From assembly GCF_001598295.1 (NCBI RefSeq), contig NZ_BCYR01000001.1, forward strand, positions 1 to 64,000: DNA of 64,000 nucleotides. The letters run 5' to 3'. Numbering within the stretch: position 1 is the first letter of the stretch; every line of letters begins with the position of its first letter. Positions 58,597-64,000 of this stretch are shown piece after piece. A model generated the notes under the pieces. The model saw only the letters and a list, made by a program, of their open reading frames with translations, did not search any database and was not told where the DNA came from. Origin of the DNA: Klebsiella ornithinolytica NBRC 105727 = ATCC 31898. GTDB taxonomy: Bacteria > Pseudomonadota > Gammaproteobacteria > Enterobacterales > Enterobacteriaceae. A program made the translations under genes and the position numbers.

Positions 58597-59352
58597 ATGG
58601 ATGCACAGCAACTCTCATACCGGCTCGACAGCCTCATTGCAGACCTGCTGGCTCAACGCCGGCGGCGCCTGCAAGACCACGGCAAGGTTATGCGCGTGGT
58701 ATTAAGCGGCGAGGATCTCGCCACGCTCCCGACGACGCTGGATTGTCTGACGGCGCTGAACCGGCGCGGCTATCTCCTGGTGATGACCTTTTCCCATAGC
58801 GCCATCCAGGCGTCGTTGCACTCCACCTGCATGGAGGCTCTGGCGCATCGCGATGTTGAGGCGCTGTGCGACGACCGGGATCCCTGCCCGACAGGAGAGA
58901 CGTTCAGCGGCCTGTATCTGCCCTCGCTGTCCACCAACAGCCTGAGCAAAATCGCCTTAGGTATTCGCGATAACCGGGTGTGTCGCTGGGCTTTTCACGC
59001 CCTGAGTCTGGCCAGGCCCATCATCGTCACGCTCAATACCGAATGCCGGGATGGCGCCGCCAGCCAGCTCCCCCCGGCATTGCGGGCACGGCTGGCCGGT
59101 TACGTCGCCACTCTCGGGGAGTATGGCATCACGATTATCGGCCGCCCCACGGCGAACCCGGCACAGAGGCCGACGGCGCCCGGCGGTAAACCGCTGATCA
59201 CGCTCAGCGATGTGCGCCAGCACCCCGCAGGCGCGGTCCTGTCGGTTGGACACCGGACACTCATCACTCCCGCCGCACGCGATGAAATTCGCGACCGCGG
59301 TATTGTCATGGTGCAGAGCCACCAGGAGGAAATATGTATCTGGCAAAAGTAA
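58597..59352 (+). CDS. PduM-like protein with flavoprotein-like segment
   Basis: A 251-residue protein. Residues about 1-25 form an amphipathic helix; residues 107-130 (LSTNSLSKIALGIRDNRVCR) match the conserved loop of HFCD-type flavoproteins (Dfp/UbiX fold); residues about 195-245 (ITLSDVRQHPAGAVLSVGHR then LITPAARDEI) resemble the C-terminus of PduM. It occupies the place of pduM, between pduL-eutJ and the pduN-type vertex gene, but is about 90 residues longer. Flavin binding and assembly role are inferences. It overlaps the next gene by 19 bases. Confidence 0.75.
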   Translation: MDAQQLSYRLDSLIADLLAQRRRRLQDHGKVMRVVLSGEDLATLPTTLDCLTALNRRGYLLVMTFSHSAIQASLHSTCMEALAHRDVEALCDDRDPCPTGETFSGLYLPSLSTNSLSKIALGIRDNRVCRWAFHALSLARPIIVTLNTECRDGAASQLPPALRARLAGYVATLGEYGITIIGRPTANPAQRPTAPGGKPLITLSDVRQHPAGAVLSVGHRTLITPAARDEIRDRGIVMVQSHQEEICIWQK

Positions 59353-59606
59353 CCGGGGCACTGGTGTCGACGACCAAACATGCTTCGCTCAATGGCGCAA
59401 AGCTGCTGATTGTCGCCCGCCTGGATGAACACTATCAGCCCACCGGCACGGCGCAGGTCGCCGTCGATTTTGTCGGCGCCGGAAACGGGGAAACGGTCAT
59501 CGTCACCACCGGCAGCTCCGCGCGGATGACCACCAGCAAAGAGCACTCGGTGATTGATGCTGCCGTAGTCGGCATTGTTGACTCGCTCGATCTTAACGGC
59601 CAGTAA
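59334..59606 (+). CDS. Microcompartment vertex protein (EutN/CcmL/PduN family)
   Basis: A 90-residue BMC-P protein that forms the pentamers closing the shell vertices. It starts MYLAKVTGALVSTTKHASLN and ends with AVVGIVDSLDL, as usual in this family. GGAGGA overlaps the end of the preceding gene and serves as its ribosome site. Confidence 0.93.
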   Translation: MYLAKVTGALVSTTKHASLNGAKLLIVARLDEHYQPTGTAQVAVDFVGAGNGETVIVTTGSSARMTTSKEHSVIDAAVVGIVDSLDLNGQ

Positions 59607-59624
59607 GCGCCACGGAGGAAAAAC

Positions 59625-60134
59625 ATGCACACCCCCCCGAACGCCGAACTGGATCGCCGTATCAACGCGGCCATTTCGCGTCAGTTAGCGCCGTCTCCGG
59701 CCTCGCTGACGCTGACGGACGCGGCATTACTGGCGCACTGTGCCATCGATGCCGCGAACAACGCGAATGTGCCCATTGTTTTTAGCCTGGTGGATACCCA
59801 CGGCCTGCAGCGCTACTTCGTTAGTCAGGATAACGCCCTGCTCATCAGCCATACGCTGGCCACGCAAAAAGCATGGACCGCCGTGGCGCTCAGGATGCCG
59901 ACCCACCGACTCGCGGCCGACGTATTACCTGGCGCCAGCCTGTACGGCTTGTCGCATACGCAAGGTCTTTGCTGCTTTGGCGGCGGGCTGCCCTGCTGGT
60001 CGGCCGGCGTGCTGCTCGGCGGTATCGGCATCAGCGGCGGGAGCGTCGAGGAAGATATCGCGATTGCCACGCAGACTCTGGCGCGCTTCAGCCGCGAGCG
60101 ATTTTTGCTCACACCATTCAATGAATCTCTCTAA
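59625..60134 (+). CDS. GlcG/HbpS-type protein (PduO C-terminal domain-like)
   Basis: A 169-residue protein of the heme-binding GlcG/HbpS group, the same fold as the C-terminal half of PduO, without an adenosyltransferase half. Family features include LTLTDAALLAHCAIDAANN, VFSLVDTHGLQ and the glycine-rich GGLPCWSAGVLLGGIGISGG. In microcompartments it may handle a cofactor or heme; function unproven. Its end overlaps one possible upstream start of the kinase gene. Confidence 0.85.
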   Translation: MHTPPNAELDRRINAAISRQLAPSPASLTLTDAALLAHCAIDAANNANVPIVFSLVDTHGLQRYFVSQDNALLISHTLATQKAWTAVALRMPTHRLAADVLPGASLYGLSHTQGLCCFGGGLPCWSAGVLLGGIGISGGSVEEDIAIATQTLARFSRERFLLTPFNESL

Positions 60135-60159
60135 AAAACGGATACAGACAGGGGTCATC

Positions 60160-61371
60160 ATGTCGTCAGCATCACTGGTTCTGGTTATTAACTGTGGTTC
60201 ATCTTCTCTCAAGTTCTCCGTCATCCCGCGCAATCAGGAGACCCCGGTGCTCTCCGGGCTGGCCGAAAAGCTGGGGCTACACCAGGCCTGCATTACCTTT
60301 AACGATGCGCAAAGGAAGACGACCAGCGGGTTGCCTGACGGTGCCAGCCATACCTGCGCGCTGGAGGCGCTGTTCGCCCGGCTCGCAGAGCAGGGGCTGC
60401 TGCCGCAGGTCTGCGCCATCGGTCATCGGGTGGCGCACGGCGGGAATGATTTCAAACATTCGGTGCGGCTCACGGCGTCGGTCATCGAGCGTATCCGGGA
60501 ACTGTCGGCGCTGGCGCCGCTGCACAATCCCGCCAACCTGATTGGCATTGAAGCCGCCATGGCGCTGTTACCCGCGCTGCCGCAGGTGGCGGTGTTTGAT
60601 ACCGCCTTTCATCAGACGCTACCGCCGGAAGCCTATACCTATGCCATCCCGCTGGAGTATTTACACCAGCATCAGGTCAGACGCTATGGCTTCCACGGCA
60701 CCTCCCATCGCTTTATCGCCGCCGAAGCCGTCGCGCGCCTGGGTCTCAACCCCGCTAACCACGGCCTGCTTATTGCCCATCTCGGCAATGGCTCGTCAGT
60801 CTGCGCGGTGAAAAACGGGCAGAGTGTCGACACTTCGATGGGCATGACGCCGCTTGAAGGGCTGGTGATGGGAACGCGCTGCGGCGATCTGGATTTTGGC
60901 GCCGCGGCCTATATTGCCCGCTGCACCGGACAGACTATCGAATCACTTTACAAGATGGTCAATAACGAGGCGGGATTGTTCGGTCTGTCGGGTCTTTCCA
61001 GCGATTGCCGCACGTTACAAGAGGCGCGCGACAACGGCGATCCCCGGGCCACCCTCGCGATTGATGTCATGGTTCACCGGCTTGCCCGCCACCTTGGCGC
61101 CCATCTCGCTTCGCTGCATCGCTTTGACGCGCTGATCTTTACCGGCGGCATCGGGGAAAACTCGGCGCTGATCCGCGAGCTGACCGCCGAACGGCTGGCG
61201 ATATTTGGCGTGCAGCTTGACGCCGCGCGCAATGCGCAAATGTTTGCCGGCCGGCAGGGCATTATCTCGCGCCCCGGCTCACCGATTGTGGCGGTCATTC
61301 CCACCAATGAAGAGCGGATGATTGCCGAGGATGCGGCCGCGCTTGCCCCCTTGCTGGAAGGCGCGGCCTGA
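60160..61371 (+). CDS. Acetate/propionate kinase (AckA/PduW-like)
   Basis: A 403-residue ASKHA-family kinase that makes ATP and acid from acyl-phosphate, the last step after PduL. Signatures: VINCGSSSLKFS, FDTAFHQTLPPEAYTYAIP, RYGFHGTSHRFI, HLGNGSS and FTGGIGENS. The ATG at 60160 with AGGGG five bases upstream gives the AckA length (400); an ATG at 60121 would add 13 residues. The enzyme likely works outside or at the shell surface. A 203-bp gap follows before pduA, which may contain a second promoter. Confidence 0.92.
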   Translation: MSSASLVLVINCGSSSLKFSVIPRNQETPVLSGLAEKLGLHQACITFNDAQRKTTSGLPDGASHTCALEALFARLAEQGLLPQVCAIGHRVAHGGNDFKHSVRLTASVIERIRELSALAPLHNPANLIGIEAAMALLPALPQVAVFDTAFHQTLPPEAYTYAIPLEYLHQHQVRRYGFHGTSHRFIAAEAVARLGLNPANHGLLIAHLGNGSSVCAVKNGQSVDTSMGMTPLEGLVMGTRCGDLDFGAAAYIARCTGQTIESLYKMVNNEAGLFGLSGLSSDCRTLQEARDNGDPRATLAIDVMVHRLARHLGAHLASLHRFDALIFTGGIGENSALIRELTAERLAIFGVQLDAARNAQMFAGRQGIISRPGSPIVAVIPTNEERMIAEDAAALAPLLEGAA

Positions 61372-61574
61372 GCGCGTCCTGAAAGTAGTCATACGGGGAG
61401 GATTTTATTGTCCAGCTGAAAACGGGAAAACAAGAAAGTCTCTCTGCCGGGCAAAACATTTTGTCTCTGACGCAATAACATCGTAGTGCATGAATTTATT
61501 AAGTCTATGAACTCAACCTTTATCGGTTAATTCATAACTTGCTTTTACTCTCACCTGGAAATATTGAGGTCGTT

Positions 61575-61856
61575 ATGCAACAAGAAGCATTAGGTATGGT
61601 TGAAACAAAAGGTCTGGTTTCCGCAATTGAAGCCGCAGATACCATGGTTAAATCCGCTAACGTCACCCTGGTCGGTTATGAAAAAATTGGTTCCGGGTTG
61701 GTTACCGTCATGGTGCGCGGCGACGTCGGCGCAGTCAAAGCGGCAACGGACGCAGGCTCAGCGGCGGCAGGTAAAGTCGGTGAACTGGTCTCCGTACATG
61801 TGATTCCGCGCCCACATATTGAAGTGGAAAAAATCCTGCCGAAAGCTGTCAGTTAA
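61575..61856 (+). CDS. pduA: Microcompartment shell hexamer, PduA-like
   Basis: A 93-residue BMC-H protein almost identical in pattern to Salmonella PduA ([47 protein letters not shown]). Hexamers tile the facets and form the pore; KIGSG is the pore loop. The start at 61575 follows GAGGT by five bases. Confidence 0.95.
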   Translation: MQQEALGMVETKGLVSAIEAADTMVKSANVTLVGYEKIGSGLVTVMVRGDVGAVKAATDAGSAAAGKVGELVSVHVIPRPHIEVEKILPKAVS

Positions 61857-61877
61857 TAAAGCCAGAGGATACCGACC

Positions 61878-62663
61878 ATGAGAGATAATCTTGTTGAGCA
61901 GATTATATCTGAAGTAATGCACAAACAGACTGATGATCGCGCAAATAATAAAACGCCGGCCAGCTTTATCGGTTGCGGTTTAACTGAATTTGTCGGAACG
62001 GCCCTCGGGCATACCATTGGATTAGTTATTGCCAATGTTGATCATCAATTACATGAAGTCATGAATATCGACAAGAAATATCGCTCCATCGGTATTCTTG
62101 GCGCCCGGACCGGGGCCGGTCCGCATATATTTGCCGCGGATGAGGCCATTAAAGCCACCAACAGTGAAATTCTCTCTATTGAGCTGGCTCGCGATACCGA
62201 GGGCGGCGGTGGGCATGGTTGCCTGATCATTTTCGGCGCCTCCGATGTCTCCGATGTTCGTCGCGCGGTTGAAGTCGCGTTGGGCGAAATTCAACGCACC
62301 ATGGGCGATGTTTATGGCTCGCCGGCCGGTCATCTGGAATTCCAGTACACCGCCCGCGCCAGCAGCGCGCTCAATAAAGCCTTCGGTGCCCCGCTGGGTA
62401 AATCTTTCGGCATGACCTGCGCTTCACCGGCGGCGATTGGCGTGGTAGTCGCCGACGCCGCAGCCAAAGCCGCCGTCATCGAGCCGGTGGGTTACGCCAG
62501 CCCGGCGCACGGCACCAGCTTCAGTAACGAAGTGATCTTCACGTTTGCCGGTGATTCCGGCGCGGTACGCCAGGCGGTCATCGCCGCCAGAGACGTCGGG
62601 AAACAGCTGCTGGCTACGCTCGATCCGGCGCCGATCAAATCGACCACGACGCCGTACATTTGA
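61878..62663 (+). CDS. pduB: Microcompartment shell trimer, PduB-like
   Basis: A 261-residue tandem-BMC (BMC-T) protein clearly of the PduB type (SIGILGARTGAGPHIFAADE, RDTEGGGGHGCLIIFGASDV, FQYTARASSALNKAFGAP, YASPAHGTSFSNE). The N-terminal helix (RDNLVEQIISEVM) is the region that in PduB connects the shell to the enzyme core. In a pdu operon pduC would follow; here an aldehyde dehydrogenase follows after 41 bp. Confidence 0.93.
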   Translation: MRDNLVEQIISEVMHKQTDDRANNKTPASFIGCGLTEFVGTALGHTIGLVIANVDHQLHEVMNIDKKYRSIGILGARTGAGPHIFAADEAIKATNSEILSIELARDTEGGGGHGCLIIFGASDVSDVRRAVEVALGEIQRTMGDVYGSPAGHLEFQYTARASSALNKAFGAPLGKSFGMTCASPAAIGVVVADAAAKAAVIEPVGYASPAHGTSFSNEVIFTFAGDSGAVRQAVIAARDVGKQLLATLDPAPIKSTTTPYI

Positions 62664-62704
62664 TGGTGGCACCCACGAGCGAAGCGAAGTAAGGAAGATA
62701 CAGC

Positions 62705-64000
62705 ATGAACGATCTTGATATTACTCAGGCCGTCTCCCGCGTGCTGAGTAAATATACCAAAACGACGGCACCAGCGCCCGAACAGCCTGCGCCGGCAGCC
62801 GCCACACCGTTCGATCGCGGCAGCATCGACGCGATTGTGGCCAGCGTACTGGCAAGCCAGGCCGGAGCCGCTCCCGCAGCGCCTGTCGACGGGAGCGCCG
62901 GTGACGGTGTTTTTGCCACCATGGATGCCGCGATTACCGCGGCACAGCAGGCGTACATCCAGTATCGCCACTGCTCAATGCAGGATCGCGCCCGCTTTGT
63001 TGACGGCATTCGCCAGTTTTTCCTGCAGGAAGAGATTTTGCACGCGCTCTCGACCATGGCGGTGGAAGAGACCGGAATGGGAAATTATGCCGACAAGATG
63101 GTGAAAAACCGCGTTGCCGCGCAAAAAACCCCAGGAGTTGAAGATCTCATCACCGCCGCAATCAGCGGAGATGGCGGCCTGACGCTGACCGAATACTCCG
63201 CCTATGGCGTCATTGGTTCGATCACCCCGACCACCAATCCGACCGAGACCATTATCAACAATACTCTCGGTATGCTGGCCGCCGGCAACGCCGTGGTCTT
63301 TAGCCCGCATCCGCGTTCGCGCCAGGTGTCGTTGTACTGCGTCACGCTAATCAATCAACAGCTGGCCCGACTTGGCGCCCCCGCCAGTCTGGTGGTCACG
63401 GTCGCCAGCCCGTCGATTGACAACACCAATGCCTTAATCGGCGACGCGCGTATCAATATGCTGGTCGCCACCGGCGGGCCGGCGATAGTGAAAACCGTGA
63501 TGTCGTCCGGTAAGAAAGCGATTGGCGCCGGCGCGGGCAATCCTCCCGTTGTGGTTGATGAAACCGCCAATATCGAGAAAGCCGCCCGCGATATCATCAA
63601 CGGCTGCAGCTTCGATAACAACCTCCCCTGCGTGGCGGAAAAAGAGGTCATTGTCGTCAATGAAGTGGCGGACTATCTCATCCACTGCATGAAAAAAAGC
63701 GGCGCCTGGCTGCTGTGCGACAAACAACATATTCAGCAGTTACAGGCGCTGGTGCTGAATGAAAAAGGAAACGGCCCGAGTACCGCATTGGTGGGGAAAG
63801 ATGCGCGCTACATTCTGCAGCAAATCGGTATCAGCGTGCCGGAGGAGATCAAAGTTATCCTGATTGAAACCGAACGTGACCATCCATTCGTGCTGCACGA
63901 ACTTATGATGCCGGTTTTGCCGGTGGTCAGAGTGGAGAACGTCGATGAAGCGATCGATCTGGCGGTGAAAGTTGAACATGGTCATCGTCACACGGCCATG
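62705..64000 (+). CDS. CoA-acylating aldehyde dehydrogenase (PduP/EutE/CutF family), partial
   Basis: 432 codons are visible; the 3' end is beyond the window. It oxidises an aldehyde to acyl-CoA with NAD+ and CoA. The catalytic Cys309 is in SFDNNLPCVAEKE, and the nucleotide part includes SPHPRSRQVSLYC and GAGNPPVVVDE. The N-terminus carries two amphipathic segments (4-18 TQAVSRVLSKYT, and 37-52 SIDAIVASVLAS) joined by an Ala/Pro-rich linker, each like an encapsulation peptide. AAGGAAG lies ahead of the ATG. The fuller N-terminal extension is more like enzymes of glycyl-radical compartments than Salmonella PduP. Confidence 0.9.
   Translation, partial: MNDLDITQAVSRVLSKYTKTTAPAPEQPAPAAATPFDRGSIDAIVASVLASQAGAAPAAPVDGSAGDGVFATMDAAITAAQQAYIQYRHCSMQDRARFVDGIRQFFLQEEILHALSTMAVEETGMGNYADKMVKNRVAAQKTPGVEDLITAAISGDGGLTLTEYSAYGVIGSITPTTNPTETIINNTLGMLAAGNAVVFSPHPRSRQVSLYCVTLINQQLARLGAPASLVVTVASPSIDNTNALIGDARINMLVATGGPAIVKTVMSSGKKAIGAGAGNPPVVVDETANIEKAARDIINGCSFDNNLPCVAEKEVIVVNEVADYLIHCMKKSGAWLLCDKQHIQQLQALVLNEKGNGPSTALVGKDARYILQQIGISVPEEIKVILIETERDHPFVLHELMMPVLPVVRVENVDEAIDLAVKVEHGHRHTAM

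Noticed and set aside
59740..60159. N-terminal extension of the acetate kinase frame
   Set aside because: The extra 140 codons overlap the GlcG-like gene in another frame; kinase similarity starts at 60160 where a ribosome site lies.

Overview
The window is a 64 kb stretch of enterobacterial chromosome, most probably from the Klebsiella oxytoca complex or a near relative. I infer this from the complete assimilatory nitrate operon with its antiterminator gene nasR (described in K. oxytoca M5al), an AlbA-type albicidin-binding regulator (known from K. oxytoca), and an E. coli-like order of core genes (nar, cha, kdsA-hemA, lolB-ispE-prs, dauA, ychH-pth-ychF). Species assignment is an inference from gene content; no search was run.

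Layout. 1-381: 176-bp tandem repeats, each ending in a tRNA-Tyr 3'-end copy, the downstream tail of a tyrT operon whose tRNA genes lie left of the window. 444-1892: a divergent Lrp/AsnC regulator and EamA transporter. 1911-13060: respiratory nitrate metabolism, namely narGHJI and narK (minus strand) and narXL (plus strand), with FNR boxes and NarL heptamers. 13057-14433: ychO. 14538-25607: the nasFEDCBA operon and nasR (minus strand), with two sigma-54 promoters and a leader attenuator; nasC and nasB are one continuous reading frame here. 25678-28972: ychN, a DUF1883-like gene, chaC, chaB and chaA. 29080-34410: the hemA-prfA-prmC-sirB2-sirB1-kdsA operon. 34684-39078: lolB, ispE, prs and dauA. 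39084-42710: albA, ychH, pth and ychF.

42689-51261: an 8.6-kb integrated element flanked by 18-bp direct repeats, inserted in the 3' end of ychF. It carries a tyrosine integrase, an AlpA-type regulator, a primase-helicase, a probable iteron origin, nine very small tightly packed minus-strand genes of unknown function, and a secreted-protein gene at the end opposite the integrase. The order fits a P4-like or PICI-like phage satellite without visible capsid genes.

51656-55284: an L-asparaginase, a short-chain dehydrogenase, a LysR regulator and a RidA-family protein. 55842-64000: the first part of a bacterial microcompartment operon with a PduQ/EutG-like alcohol dehydrogenase, PduL, EutJ, a PduM-like protein with a flavoprotein-like segment, an EutN/PduN vertex protein, a GlcG/PduO-C-like protein, an acetate/propionate kinase, PduA- and PduB-like shell proteins, and a CoA-acylating aldehyde dehydrogenase cut by the window edge. 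No diol dehydratase or ethanolamine ammonia-lyase gene follows pduB, so the locus is not a canonical pdu or eut operon. A glycyl-radical-enzyme compartment is the most likely reading, but the signature enzyme is outside the window.

Functionally the left half combines anaerobic nitrate respiration (Nar, FNR/NarXL control) with nitrogen-limited nitrate assimilation (Nas, sigma-54/NasR control). The right half adds a mobile satellite and an encapsulated aldehyde pathway (aldehyde to acyl-CoA by the dehydrogenase, acyl-phosphate by PduL, acid plus ATP by the kinase, with the alcohol dehydrogenase recycling NADH).
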